Source: an uncultured bacterium (lineage in GTDB: Bacteria; Verrucomicrobiota; Verrucomicrobiia; CAIQCK01). Taken from it: a stretch of DNA of 64,000 bases. The notes beneath the pieces are model-generated. The model saw only the letters and a list, made by a program, of their open reading frames with translations, had not been told where the DNA came from and searched no databases. Below are positions 15,154 to 26,022 of the stretch, one piece after another. The DNA lies in contig CAIQCK010000031.1 in NCBI GenBank assembly GCA_903870275.1, positions 39,624 to 103,623 of the forward strand, in the 5' to 3' direction. Both the position numbers and the translations under genes were made by a program. How positions within the stretch are numbered: the stretch's first letter is position 1; each line of letters starts with the position of its first letter.

Positions 15154-16215
15154 TTACCTTTCGTATAAATAAACGTTAAAATCGATTGTGATGTCCAAGT
15201 GATCCCCGCCGAGCAGTTTCAACTCTTCCGGCCACGGGTCGAAGGGGGCGCAATCCACCACCGCCTTCTGGCAGTAACTGCCAAGAATAGGCGAAGCCGT
15301 GTTTTGCGCAATCTTCAAATGATCCGCGTGTCCGGTCGGGTAAAGCGTGAAGTTGAGTTTGACGCGGCCCGGCTGGCCGTCGGCGTAGTATTGTTCCAGC
15401 AACAACGTCCAGCGGCGTCCGATCTCGGCGAACATTTTCTTGCTGTAAGCGCCTTGCGGCATGCCGACGACGTTCAGCGCCGTCGGCCCGCGACGGGAAA
15501 CGCCCGCGTCGGTTTCCGAAGCAATAGTTGGGATCTCCCGCTGCGTCGGCTGCATGTCGCTGGGAGTGGGTCGGAGGCCGAACGACGACTCGGCGAACTG
15601 GAACTGCGGCTTTGATTGCGCCGCGGTGTTCGCGGCGTCGGTGGTTTTGGCCGGGTTCGCGGCGGCTTGAGACTGCTGTTGCTGGCGGCGGAACAACTCC
15701 GGCGACGTGATGCCATCGGCGGGTTTCGGCGGCGCGACGGACTGCGGCGTCTGGATGCGCGAGGCCGTGCGCGTCGGTTGCAACTTCGATTGCGACGGTG
15801 AAACAGGCGGCGCGGCGGGGCGCGGCTGGGCCTGGCCTGGCAGGCGGACCGTTGAGGTTTCGAGTTGCGCCATCTTGCGCCCTTCGATTTTCGGAATCTC
15901 CGCGCTGCGATCCCGGGGCGTTGGATTGGCGGCCAGCGAACTGCGGTCGGAGTAAAACCGCGCGTTGTCCGGCCGCTGCGCGGTGGCCTGTGTCGAATCC
16001 ACCTCGACGAAACTCAACTGCGGCGGCGGTCGGCGCATGGCGAGGCGTTTCAGTTGGTCCTTGGGCAATTGCCTTACCGCGACAGGCCGCGAGAGGAGAT
16101 GGGCCAACGCGCGGGCCAGCGGCGTGGCGGCGTAAAACCACACGAAGAACAGATGCAGCGCCAGCGACGCCGTTACCGCGACTGAAAGTCGTCGTTGGTA
16201 GAGGTCCGGATTCAT
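15154..16215 (-). CDS. TonB/TolA-like energy transducer
   Basis: 353 aa. The ATG at 16215 overlaps the stop of the AI-2E permease gene. Topology is cytoplasmic tail (MNPDLYQRR), a hydrophobic helix (SVAVTASLALHLFFVWFYAA), then about 200 residues of low-complexity periplasmic spacer rich in Pro, Gln and Ala. The C-terminal 80 residues (YSKKMFAEIGRRWTLLLEQYY... GRVKLNFTLYPTGHADHLKI... YCQKAVVDCAPFDPWP) match the fold pattern of TonB/TolA C-terminal domains, including the closing helix and a Cys pair. Its neighbours ExbB and ExbD make it the transducer of this system. TolA and TonB roles cannot be separated; no Pal, TolB or receptor gene lies nearby. Confidence 0.82.
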   Translation of the reverse strand: MNPDLYQRRLSVAVTASLALHLFFVWFYAATPLARALAHLLSRPVAVRQLPKDQLKRLAMRRPPPQLSFVEVDSTQATAQRPDNARFYSDRSSLAANPTPRDRSAEIPKIEGRKMAQLETSTVRLPGQAQPRPAAPPVSPSQSKLQPTRTASRIQTPQSVAPPKPADGITSPELFRRQQQQSQAAANPAKTTDAANTAAQSKPQFQFAESSFGLRPTPSDMQPTQREIPTIASETDAGVSRRGPTALNVVGMPQGAYSKKMFAEIGRRWTLLLEQYYADGQPGRVKLNFTLYPTGHADHLKIAQNTASPILGSYCQKAVVDCAPFDPWPEELKLLGGDHLDITIDFNVYLYER

Positions 16216-17339
16216 GGCTTCGCCGGCAGGTGGCGCCAAAGATAGTGGCGAAAGAGCACCGTCAGCGTGGAGGTCAGTGGCACGGCCAGCAGCACGCCGA
16301 TGAAACCGAGCAGATGGCCCCAGATGAGGATGGACAGCACGACAGAAACAGGATGCAAGCCGGTTTTTGTTCCGACGATCCGCGGCGCGAGAATCCAATT
16401 CTCCAGCATGTGCACGACGGCGCACACGCCGATGGCTTCAAGCGATAACTGCCAACTGCCGTTGTGCTGCCCGTAGGCGATGAGCGCGGCCGGAAAAGCG
16501 CCCGCGATGACGCCGAAGAGCGGCACAAGATCGAACAAGCCGACCCAGATGCCGATCAGCAGCGCGAAATCAACCCCGATGATGTAAAAACCGAGCGCCG
16601 CCAGCGCGCCGACGCACGCCGCCACGATGCATTGGCCGCGAAAGAACGCTTGCAATGATTCGTTGATCTCGCCGACGAGATGAATGATGTCGGTGCGGAC
16701 GGCGGTATTGGTCACCGGCACATACATTTTCCAGTTGCTGGCAAAATAGTCCGGATCCTTCAGGAAATGATACACGTAAACCGGAATGATGAGAAACCCA
16801 ACGACCGCGCTGAGCAGGCTGATCGCGTTGGAGAGAATTGACGGGAGCATGGTCGTTAGGTGTCGCGCCAGATCGGGCAGTGAGCTGGTGACGCTTGTGG
16901 CAAGTTGATCCAGGAATCCTTTCCATGCGCCCGGCCCCTGCGCGCGCGCGCCGTCCGCCAGCGCGCTGGCGGACGCGGTGGCGCGTTGGAGAAGCGCCGG
17001 CAGCTTGCTGGCGAAATCGGTCAGCTCTTGAACAATGGCCGGCAGCGCCAGCGTCGCAACGGTGGCAATGGCGACAGTGCCCAGGCCGAACACCGTCAGC
17101 ACCGCCGCCGCGCGCGGCCACTTGCGCTTCGTATGGAGCCAATCCACCGCCGGCATCAACAGGTAAGCGATCAACATGCCGATGGCCACGGGCAGTAGCA
17201 CCCACTGCAGCCTGGCAAACAGCGCCGCCGCCGCCAGCACCGCCGCTCCAGTCAGCGTCACCAGGAATGCAATGGCCAGCGCGACCACCGCGTTGGCGAT
17301 GACGCGCCGCTGCCAGGCGGTGAACATCTCGTGATTCAT
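16212..17339 (-). CDS. AI-2E family permease
   Basis: 375 aa polytopic membrane protein. Features: two N-terminal helices (NAVVALAIAFLVTLTGAAVLAAAALF; VLLPVAIGMLIAYLLMPAVDWL), the family phrase 'YLLMP.VDWL', a soluble segment about residues 100-150, then the C-terminal block with GIWVGLFDLVPLFGVIAGAFPAAL and ENWILAPRIVGTKTGLHPVSVVLSILIWG, which is diagnostic of AI-2E/PerM proteins. Members export or exchange varied small molecules and ions; substrate unknown. It overlaps the TonB-like gene (ATGA) and follows the RNase gene by 6 nt, so it is part of the same transcription unit. Confidence 0.9.
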   Translation of the reverse strand: MNHEMFTAWQRRVIANAVVALAIAFLVTLTGAAVLAAAALFARLQWVLLPVAIGMLIAYLLMPAVDWLHTKRKWPRAAAVLTVFGLGTVAIATVATLALPAIVQELTDFASKLPALLQRATASASALADGARAQGPGAWKGFLDQLATSVTSSLPDLARHLTTMLPSILSNAISLLSAVVGFLIIPVYVYHFLKDPDYFASNWKMYVPVTNTAVRTDIIHLVGEINESLQAFFRGQCIVAACVGALAALGFYIIGVDFALLIGIWVGLFDLVPLFGVIAGAFPAALIAYGQHNGSWQLSLEAIGVCAVVHMLENWILAPRIVGTKTGLHPVSVVLSILIWGHLLGFIGVLLAVPLTSTLTVLFRHYLWRHLPAKP

Positions 17340-17345
17340 CTTGAT

Positions 17346-18740
17346 CTAAAACTCCACGACGTCATTCAGCACCGGCACGTGAACCTGTGACTTGGGGAAC
17401 ATTTCCCGCAGCGCCGCCGCCAGCGCGTTCGACTGTTCCGGCTCGCCGTGCACAACGCAGATGTGTTGCAACGGCCCCGTCGCGCGCCGCGCAAAGTCCA
17501 GCAGTTCGCTCCGCCCCGCGTGCGCGCTGAACGCCGAGATCACCTCGACGTGCGCCTTCACGTCGTGTTCCTCGCCGAAAATGCGCACGCGCTTCTCGCC
17601 GGCGATGAGCCGGGCACCGAGCGTGTGTTGCGCGCAGAAGCCGACCATGATGATCGTGTTGCGCTCGTCGCCGATGTTGTTGTGAAGATGGTGGCAGATG
17701 CGCCCGGCCTCGGCCATGCCCGACGCCGAGATGATGATGCACGGCTCCTTCAGGTCATTAAGCGCAATGGACTGCGCCACGTCATTGATGTAGGTGAGCC
17801 GCTCCATGCCGAATGGATTGTGGCGCGCCATCAGTTGCTCGTAGATGCCGGCATTGAAACACTCCGGGTGCAGCTTGAAAATCTCCGTTGCGTTCACCGC
17901 CAGCGGGCTATCCACGAAGATCGGCAGCGGCGGGATGCACTTCTCCTCCGTCAGCCGGTGCAGCGCGTAGACGATGTGCTGTGTGCGGCCGACGGCGAAC
18001 GCCGGAATGATGATTTTGCCCTTGCGCTCGATGGCGCGGTTGACAATGCTGCAAAGCCGGTCGTTGATGTGGTCCGCCGGCTCGTGTTCGCGGTTGCCGT
18101 AGGTGCTCTCGATGAGCAGCACGTCCACCTCCTCCATCGGCGCCGGGTCGCGCAGCAACGGATCGTGCCCGCGGCCCACGTCGCCGCTGAAACCGATGCG
18201 CAGCTTGCGGTTGCCCTCGCGGACGTTCAGATACACTTCCGCCGAGCCGAGGATGTGGCCCGCATCGCGAAAACTGACCTGGACGTCGTCGGTGATCCAC
18301 ACCGCGCGTTCGTAACCGACGCCGACAAACTGGCGGAGGGTCGCCTCCGCTTCCTTTTCGTTGTAGATCGGCGCGACCGGCGGCAATCCCTTCTTGGCGC
18401 GCTTGCGCGAAACGAACTCGGCGTCATAGCGCTGCACGTGGGCGCTGTCTTGGAGCATCACCGCCGACAAATCCCGCGTGCCGTTGGTGGCGTAAATGTT
18501 GCCGGCAAAACCTTTTTTGACCAGCGTCGGCAGCGCGCCGGTGTGGTCAATGTGTGCGTGGCTGACCACCACGGCCTCAATGGCGCGCGGGTCAAACGGA
18601 AACCCGCTGTTACGCTCGATGGATTCGGCGCGCGGCCCCTGAAACATGCCGCACTCCACCATCAGCCGCGTGCCGTTCGCGTCCAGCATGTGCCGCGATC
18701 CGGTGGTCGTCTGCGCCGCGCCATAAAAAGTCCATTTCAT
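17346..18740 (-). CDS. metallo-beta-lactamase/beta-CASP family RNase-like protein
   Basis: 464 aa. The start MKWTFYGAAQTTTGS was chosen because this is the usual opening of the family and a GGGA site precedes it. The metal motif HAHIDH lies at residues 61-66; further metal ligands fit DAGHILGSAEV (near 160) and a late His in CVVHGEPEQ. The beta-CASP insert includes FAVGRTQ and a serine-rich ISASGMAEAGR. This is the CPSF73-like 'RNA specificity factor' type, expected to cut or trim RNA in the cytoplasm. First gene of the seven-gene minus-strand unit, driven by a promoter at 18769-18797. Confidence 0.9.
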   Translation of the reverse strand: MKWTFYGAAQTTTGSRHMLDANGTRLMVECGMFQGPRAESIERNSGFPFDPRAIEAVVVSHAHIDHTGALPTLVKKGFAGNIYATNGTRDLSAVMLQDSAHVQRYDAEFVSRKRAKKGLPPVAPIYNEKEAEATLRQFVGVGYERAVWITDDVQVSFRDAGHILGSAEVYLNVREGNRKLRIGFSGDVGRGHDPLLRDPAPMEEVDVLLIESTYGNREHEPADHINDRLCSIVNRAIERKGKIIIPAFAVGRTQHIVYALHRLTEEKCIPPLPIFVDSPLAVNATEIFKLHPECFNAGIYEQLMARHNPFGMERLTYINDVAQSIALNDLKEPCIIISASGMAEAGRICHHLHNNIGDERNTIIMVGFCAQHTLGARLIAGEKRVRIFGEEHDVKAHVEVISAFSAHAGRSELLDFARRATGPLQHICVVHGEPEQSNALAAALREMFPKSQVHVPVLNDVVEF

Positions 18741-18768
18741 CGCATTGATTCCCTTGCCAAAGCGTAAC

Positions 18769-18797
18769 AGTATAGCGGAAGTGGAACAGGGGCACAA
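18769..18797 (-). promoter_or_regulatory. promoter of the RNase-permease-TonB-ExbBD-SMR unit
   Basis: On the minus strand, TTGTGC (18792-18797) and TATACT (18769-18774) with a 17-bp spacer. Gives a leader of roughly 20-25 nt with an AAGGGA ribosome site before the ATG at 18740. All seven genes down to 13240 are spaced by -4 to 24 nt. Confidence 0.6.
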
Positions 18798-18830
18798 GAA
18801 CCGGCGGCGGCATTCGACCCGGCGCGACGG

Positions 18831-20486
18831 TTACTTTCTCGCATCCGGCTCGACGCTGACGCCGTTGCGCTTGAGGATGGTGCCTTCCTGAAGGCTGAGG
18901 GCGACGAGGGCTTGATTGTAGGTGTTGATCGCCTGCAGTTCGGCCACGCGCGCGGTGTTGAGGTCGCGTTGCATTTGCAGGACGGTGTAGGTGGTGGAAG
19001 TGCCGGCCTTGAGTTTTTCCACTTCGGCGAGGTAGGACTCCAGTCTCAACCGCGTGGTGGCTTGGGCGGAGACGATGAGCTTGCCCTTGTCGCGCGCTTC
19101 GATCACGGCCTGTTCCACGCCGACGATGACCGTCTGTTCGATTTTCTTCAGCGACAATAACGCCTGTTCGACGGCGAGTTTCCATTGCCGATAGTTGCCG
19201 CGGGAGATGTTATTGCCGAGCGGGACGGTGATCGTCAGGCCGGCGGACCATGTGGGGAAGGTGCCGGTGCCGGTGGAATCGAAGTTATTGCGGAGCTGGG
19301 AGAAGTCCTCATTGAAGCCCTGGTTGTTCGCATTGTAACCGTAGCTTGCGGCGAGATCCACCTGCGGCAGCAACTGGTTCTGGTAATACTTCAAGTTGAT
19401 GTGGTTGATCTCCAACTGCAGTTTGTTCTGCAAATACTCCGGCCGGTTTTCGAGACCTTGGCGGATGCTGTCCAGGGCATCAAAGGGCACGGCCACGATG
19501 CTGGGCCGGTCCACCGGCACCAGCCATACCTCGCGAATGGATAACACGTCGCGACTGATGAGCTGCTTGTAGGTGTTCTCGTCCTCCTCCAATTGCCGCT
19601 GCGCGTCGATCAACGTGCCTTCGTTTTGCGACAGCTCGGCCTCGGCGGTCACTACATCCAGCCGTGACATCGTGCCGACCTCCATCCGTTTGCGGCTCTC
19701 GTCCAAAAACCGTCTGGCGAGGTCCACCGACTCTTGCTGGACCTTCACGTTGTCAATGTCATAGACCAGGTTGTAATAGGACTGTTTCACCGTCGCCACC
19801 GTCTGCATGACGAACAGGACGAATTGCTGGTAGGAAATATCCTGGTTTTTTTTGGCGATGCGGATCTGCGTTGTGTTCACGTCCCAGCCGAAGTTTTTCA
19901 GCAGCGGTTGCGTGACAGTCGCGCCCATGAACATCGTCCAGTCCGGGCCCAAGCCGGTGCCAAACGTGCTGCTTTGGAGGCGCTGGCCGTTGAATCCCAC
20001 GGTGTATTTGGTGCCGAGCGGTGTCAACCCGGTGAGGTTGTTCTGATAATTGTAGGCGCGTGTGCTTGCCGAAGGCGACGTAAGCACCGTCCCGCCGCTC
20101 GTAAAATAGCCCGCCGGTTGTTGCGACTCGCTCTCCTTGAGACCGGTCACCCAGTTCACGTCAAAAATGCCTTCGGCCGTCTGCACCTGCGCCGCGCCGA
20201 TCGCGGGGTTGAGCCGCTGGATGCTGATATCGATGTTTTGCTGGAGCGCGGCCTGCACGCAGTCGAGGACTGTCAAGAATCGCTTTGGCCGGTTCGAATC
20301 CGGGGTGTCGGATGTCGTCGCTTGGGCCGCGATGGTCTGCTCGATGAACGTCAGTTTGTTCGTACCGGTGGTGTTGGGTGGCGTCGCTTGGGCGGAATAG
20401 GGCGGGACGGTGGCTGGCTCGGCTGCGGACAGCGAGGCGGCCAACGCAGCGAGCACTGACAGATTGAAAGTAAAAAAATTTCGCAT
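18831..20486 (-). CDS. TolC family outer-membrane efflux protein
   Basis: 551 aa. The ATG at 20486 opens a signal peptide (MRNFFTFNLSVLAALAASLSAAEP). Family marks: an early segment 'TVLDCVQAALQQNIDI..QRLNP' (about residues 90-110), 'QTAEGIFDVNW', two long coiled helical hairpins (e.g. KVQQESVDLARRFLDESRKRMEVG..SRLDVVTAEAELSQNEG, split here by position about 250-300), and a repeated C-terminal half with YNQALVALSLQEGTIL. TolC-type trimers form the outer-membrane channel of efflux pumps and type I secretion. The slightly long N-terminal linker (about 60 aa) is rich in Pro, Thr and Asn. No inner-membrane pump gene is adjacent. A promoter is visible upstream. Confidence 0.88.
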   Translation of the reverse strand: MRNFFTFNLSVLAALAASLSAAEPATVPPYSAQATPPNTTGTNKLTFIEQTIAAQATTSDTPDSNRPKRFLTVLDCVQAALQQNIDISIQRLNPAIGAAQVQTAEGIFDVNWVTGLKESESQQPAGYFTSGGTVLTSPSASTRAYNYQNNLTGLTPLGTKYTVGFNGQRLQSSTFGTGLGPDWTMFMGATVTQPLLKNFGWDVNTTQIRIAKKNQDISYQQFVLFVMQTVATVKQSYYNLVYDIDNVKVQQESVDLARRFLDESRKRMEVGTMSRLDVVTAEAELSQNEGTLIDAQRQLEEDENTYKQLISRDVLSIREVWLVPVDRPSIVAVPFDALDSIRQGLENRPEYLQNKLQLEINHINLKYYQNQLLPQVDLAASYGYNANNQGFNEDFSQLRNNFDSTGTGTFPTWSAGLTITVPLGNNISRGNYRQWKLAVEQALLSLKKIEQTVIVGVEQAVIEARDKGKLIVSAQATTRLRLESYLAEVEKLKAGTSTTYTVLQMQRDLNTARVAELQAINTYNQALVALSLQEGTILKRNGVSVEPDARK

Positions 20487-20512
20487 CGCAGAACGCTCCA
20501 AATCGGGGTCGG

Positions 20513-20541
20513 AGGATAAGCAGTCCCCCCCATCGTCGCAA
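20513..20541 (-). promoter_or_regulatory. promoter of the TolC-like gene
   Basis: On the minus strand, TTGCGA (20536-20541) and TATCCT (20513-20518) with a 17-bp spacer, followed by a 20-25 nt leader before the ATG at 20486. Confidence 0.45.
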
Positions 20542-20583
20542 TGCAAATCTATTGCCGTCGGGCCGGCGCGGCAGTGGTGCCGG

Positions 20584-20853
20584 CTAGACCTTTGCATCGG
20601 GAAACCGCTCACGGATGGTCGTGCGCACCCCGTCCGCCTCTACGGGGGGCAGCCGGTCGCGGGCAACCAGCCGCTCGATGCCGTCCAACAGCGCCAGCCA
20701 GTCCTCCAACGGAGGCTGTGGCGTCAGCCGCCAGTTTTCAAACCGCCGTCCGCGCGTGTAGAAGTTCCAGACCCTTCCGACGTGGTGGGCATAAACCTCG
20801 ACCTTCTCGCCGTCGGGCGTGCGTCGTTTCCAACTGATGTCGTTTTTGGGCAT
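20584..20853 (-). CDS. conserved small hypothetical protein
   Basis: 89 aa, soluble, no family recognised. It begins MPKNDISWKRRTPDGEKVEVYAH, has two or three predicted strands with aromatic residues (RVWNFYTRGRRFENWRL) and a C-terminal helical part (LEDWLALLDGIERLVARDR). Balanced charge, no signal or membrane segment. It is probably real: an ordinary amino-acid composition, no competing longer frame with a better pattern, and it fills the gap between two divergent genes. Function unknown. Confidence 0.6.
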   Translation of the reverse strand: MPKNDISWKRRTPDGEKVEVYAHHVGRVWNFYTRGRRFENWRLTPQPPLEDWLALLDGIERLVARDRLPPVEADGVRTTIRERFPDAKV

Positions 20854-20943
20854 ACCGCTCGACGCGTTTCGCGCGAGCGCATCAAGTTATGACGCCTTGG
20901 CGGCCATTTCTCAACAAAGATGCGCGGCGGCGCAAGGCTCGGC

Positions 20944-20971
20944 TTGACTGCTTGGCGGCGGGCCGTATCTT
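20944..20971 (+). promoter_or_regulatory. promoter of the DUF1501 gene
   Basis: TTGACT (20944-20949) and TATCTT (20966-20971) with a 16-bp spacer; the expected leader of about 55 nt ends with GAGAGGAG just before the TTG start at 21033. Confidence 0.55.
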
Positions 20972-21032
20972 ACACGCTTAAACGCCGGCCCATGATTCAA
21001 CGAACGACCGCTGAAAAGCTGAGAGGAGACGA

Positions 21033-22316
21033 TTGAAACCCGCGATGAATATCAGCCGCGGCGCGGATAACGACGCGCATGTTGCCATGTCCCGCCGGGA
21101 GTTTCTCCGCGTCGGGACGGCTGGCGCGGTGGGGTGGGGAGTTGTCCGGCGCGGGCCGCTCGCGCAGGCGGCGGACGCGGGCGCGCGATGCGAATCCGTG
21201 ATCGTGCTCTGGATGCAAGGCGGCGTCTCGCATCTGGACACCTTCGATCCGAAACCGGACGCGCCCGCCGACATCCGCGGCCCGTTCAAGGCCATCGGCA
21301 CGAATGTTCCCGGCATCCAGCTTTGCGAACACCTGCCGCGCATGGCGCGCGTCGCCGACAAGATTGCGTTCATCCGCTCGATGCGCCACGGCGAAGGCGC
21401 GCACGAATGCGGGATGAGCTACATGTTAAGCGGTCGCGCGCCGCTGCCGGGAATCCGTCATCCGAGCCTTGGCACCGTCATCTCGAATGAACTTGGCTGG
21501 CGCGACGGCGTGCCGCCCTATGTCGCCATCCCCGGCACGAGTTTTGCCGCCGCGCTCGGCCATCTCGGGCACGGTTGGCTCGAAACCGTGCACCAACCGC
21601 TGGCCATCGCCGGCGATCCGGCGCACGAGAGCTTTGATCAGGACGGATCAACATTGCCGCGGGAGAACGTCGTCGAACGGTTGTCGCAAGTCGGGAACGC
21701 CTTCGATCCGGCCCATCGAGCCGTTGAGCCAATGCGGGACACGATGCGCTCGGCCCGTTTTTGCGCGGCATTGAACTTGGAGAAGGAGCCGGACAAAATT
21801 CGCGACGCCTACGGGGACGCCAGCCTTGGGCGGAAGTGCCTCCTCGCGCGCCGGCTTGTTGAGGCGGGCGTGCGGTGCGTCACGGTGGACGAGGATGGTT
21901 GGGATCATCATTTTTGCGCGTTTGATTCCCTTAAGCGACGGTTGCCGGTGTTTGACCAGGCGGTCAGCGCGTTGATTCGCGACCTCGACGACCGCGGTTT
22001 GCTCAAGACGACGATGGTGTTGTTCCTGACGGAGTTTGGGCGGTCACCAAGGATTAACGGAGAGGCCGGGCGCGAGCACTGGTCGGATGTGTTCTCGGTG
22101 TTCGCGGCCGGCGGTGGTGTGCGCGGCGGTCAAGTCATCGGCGCGTCAGACGCGCGCGGCGAGTTGCCGTTGGAGAACGCAGTCACGCCTGGAGATTTGG
22201 CGCGCACGGTGTGTCAGCAGATCGGCATTGGGTCGAACAAGGGATGCGCACAATCCTCGCTCGGCCAGCGAGCAAGCCTCGTCCGCGGCGGGCGAATAAT
22301 CGGTGAGATGATATGA
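21033..22316 (+). CDS. DUF1501 family protein, Tat-exported
   Basis: 427 aa. The TTG at 21033 has a strong Shine-Dalgarno (GAGAGGAG) at 4-nt spacing, better than the ATG at 21045 (16 nt). The N-terminal SRREFLRVGTAGAVGWGVV is a twin-arginine signal. The body has DUF1501 features: VIVLWMQGGVSHLDTFDPKP (about residues 55-75), DKIAFIRSMRHGEGAHECG, a metal-like DEDGWDHH near 285, and LTEFGRSPRINGEAGREHW near 335. The fold resembles alkaline phosphatase/sulfatase. In Planctomycetota and Verrucomicrobiota these genes usually sit next to a DUF1549/DUF1553 cytochrome-domain gene; here none is adjacent. The enzymatic role is not known. Confidence 0.9.
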   Translation: MKPAMNISRGADNDAHVAMSRREFLRVGTAGAVGWGVVRRGPLAQAADAGARCESVIVLWMQGGVSHLDTFDPKPDAPADIRGPFKAIGTNVPGIQLCEHLPRMARVADKIAFIRSMRHGEGAHECGMSYMLSGRAPLPGIRHPSLGTVISNELGWRDGVPPYVAIPGTSFAAALGHLGHGWLETVHQPLAIAGDPAHESFDQDGSTLPRENVVERLSQVGNAFDPAHRAVEPMRDTMRSARFCAALNLEKEPDKIRDAYGDASLGRKCLLARRLVEAGVRCVTVDEDGWDHHFCAFDSLKRRLPVFDQAVSALIRDLDDRGLLKTTMVLFLTEFGRSPRINGEAGREHWSDVFSVFAAGGGVRGGQVIGASDARGELPLENAVTPGDLARTVCQQIGIGSNKGCAQSSLGQRASLVRGGRIIGEMI

Positions 22317-22527
22317 CAGCTTGCGTGGAAACGCTCATAACCGCGCGTGAAAATGCGCGTCGGACGACAGCGATACCGGGTCGCCGGCGTTCGCGAGTTA
22401 GCACAACCCATTGCGGTCGCGGCGGGTTGCAATTTACCGCCGGTCTTTGGCACGAGTGGTGCGCGGAATCTGGCTTGGCACTGGTTGTGCCGGAGCAATT
22501 CCGTTTTCAGACTGCCCTCTGAAGACG

Positions 22528-23232
22528 ATGAACCAGACAAGCGTTGGCATGAACAGTCTCTGGAAGGTGTTCACAACTACGATCGGCAAGAAAGCGGTGA
22601 TGGCCGCCACGGGTGGCGTGTTGCTTCTTTTTGTCATCGCCCACATGGCAGGCAACCTGCAAATGTTCCTGGGTTGGGGCGACATCAACAACTACGCGGA
22701 CCTTCTGAAATCCCACCGCGAATTCCTCTGGCCGTTCCGCGTGTTTTTGGCCACATGCCTGGTGTTGCACGTGAGCACGGGCAGTTTTCTGGCCATAGAC
22801 AATCGCCGGAAGCGCGGACATTCCTACGAGGTGAAAAAATTGGTGGGTGCCAGCTTCGCTTCGCAGACGATGTGGATCAGCGGACTGATTATCTTCTGCT
22901 TCATCGTTTACCATCTATTGCATTTCACCCTGGGCGTCACCAATCCCGAGTATCTGACTTTTCGGGACGCCCATGACCGGCCGGATGTGTATCGGATGAT
23001 CGTCACGGCTTTCTCCACGGCTGGCACGGTGTGCCTCTACGCACTGGGCGTGGCCACACTGGGTTTCCATCTCAGCCATGGCGTGCGGGCGATGGTGGAG
23101 TCGCTCGGCCTGCGGATGGAAACGTGGGCCAGCCGCATTGACAAGACTTCGCTCGTGGTGGCGTGCCTGTTGTTCCTGGGTTTTGCCTCCGTTCCGTTGG
23201 CCGTGCTGATGGGACTGCTGCAGTTGAAGTAA
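22528..23232 (+). CDS. sdhC: succinate dehydrogenase cytochrome b subunit
   Basis: 234 aa, five predicted membrane helices, the single-chain diheme type found in sdhCAB operons of Bacteroidota, Chlamydiota and relatives. The ATG at 22528 begins [26 protein letters not shown]; the upstream in-frame extension is not hydrophobic and lacks family likeness. Candidate heme ligands are the histidines in [30 protein letters not shown] and LGFHLSHGV. It anchors SdhAB to the inner membrane and passes electrons to quinone (menaquinone likely for this type). The next start follows the stop by 1 nt. Confidence 0.92.
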   Translation: MNQTSVGMNSLWKVFTTTIGKKAVMAATGGVLLLFVIAHMAGNLQMFLGWGDINNYADLLKSHREFLWPFRVFLATCLVLHVSTGSFLAIDNRRKRGHSYEVKKLVGASFASQTMWISGLIIFCFIVYHLLHFTLGVTNPEYLTFRDAHDRPDVYRMIVTAFSTAGTVCLYALGVATLGFHLSHGVRAMVESLGLRMETWASRIDKTSLVVACLLFLGFASVPLAVLMGLLQLK

Positions 23233-23233
23233 C

Positions 23234-25143
<1,910 letters not shown>

Positions 25144-25147
<4 letters not shown>

Positions 25148-25911
25148 TGAAACTCACGGTTCGAGTTTGGCGCCAGAAAAACGCCCGCCGCGAAGGCCGC
25201 TTCGCGGAATACGAGGTCCAGGACGCCAGTCCCGACATGTCGTTCCTCGAAATGCTCGACGTGCTCAACGAACGCCTCATCCGGCAGGGCGAGGAACCGA
25301 TCCATTTCGACAGCGACTGCCGCGAAGGCATTTGCGGCATGTGCTCCTGCGTCATCAACGGCGAAGCCCACGGCCCCGAATCCCAAGTCACCACCTGCCA
25401 GACCTACATGCGCAGTTTCAAAGACGGCGATGTCATCACCGTCGAGCCATTCCGCGCCATGGCGTTCCCGCTCATCAAGGACCTGGTGGTGGACCGCAGC
25501 GCGCTGGACCGGATCATTCAGGCGGGCGGTTTTATTTCCGTCACGACCGGGTCGGCGCCCGAAGCCAACTCCATCCCCGTTTCAAAATATCACTCCGATC
25601 TGGCGATGGATGCCGCTGCGTGCATCGGCTGCGGCGCGTGCGTTGCGGCGTGCAAGAACGCCTCCGCCAATCTTTTCGTCGCCGCGAAAGTTGCCCACCT
25701 CAATCTCCTGCCGCAGGGCGGGCCGGAGAAAGACCCGCGCGTGCTCGGCATGGTCGAGGCAATGACTTCGGAAGGTTTCGGCGCGTGCAGCGTCACCGGC
25801 TCGTGCGAGGCGGTTTGCCCCAAAGGCATTCCCACCAGTTTCATCTCCCGCATGAACCACAATTTCCTCACCGCCGCGCTGAAGTTGCGGGTGCACGGCC
25901 CGCGGGGCTGA
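25144..25911 (+). CDS. sdhB: succinate dehydrogenase iron-sulfur subunit
   Basis: 255 aa. N-terminal ferredoxin domain with the [2Fe-2S] cysteines in [12 protein letters not shown] and later QVTTC; C-terminal domain with [13 protein letters not shown] and [16 protein letters not shown] for the [4Fe-4S] and [3Fe-4S] clusters. Starts within the sdhA stop (ATGA). Transfers electrons from the SdhA flavin to the SdhC hemes. Last gene of sdhCAB. Confidence 0.96.
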
Positions 25912-25986
25912 ATGCGGTGGCTGCGGTTTTCCGCCGAAGAAGCATTCCTGTTTGCCTTGCAGCGGATTTTCCAGCTCGTCGCGATC

Positions 25987-26014
25987 TTGCGCTAAACGCG
26001 GTTCGCCGTAAGAT
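25987..26014 (+). promoter_or_regulatory. promoter of the helicase gene
   Basis: TTGCGC (25987-25992) and TAAGAT (26009-26014), 16-bp spacer, 8 nt before the ATG at 26023. The predicted transcript would be leaderless or nearly so. Confidence 0.45.
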
Positions 26015-26022
26015 GGTCCCCA

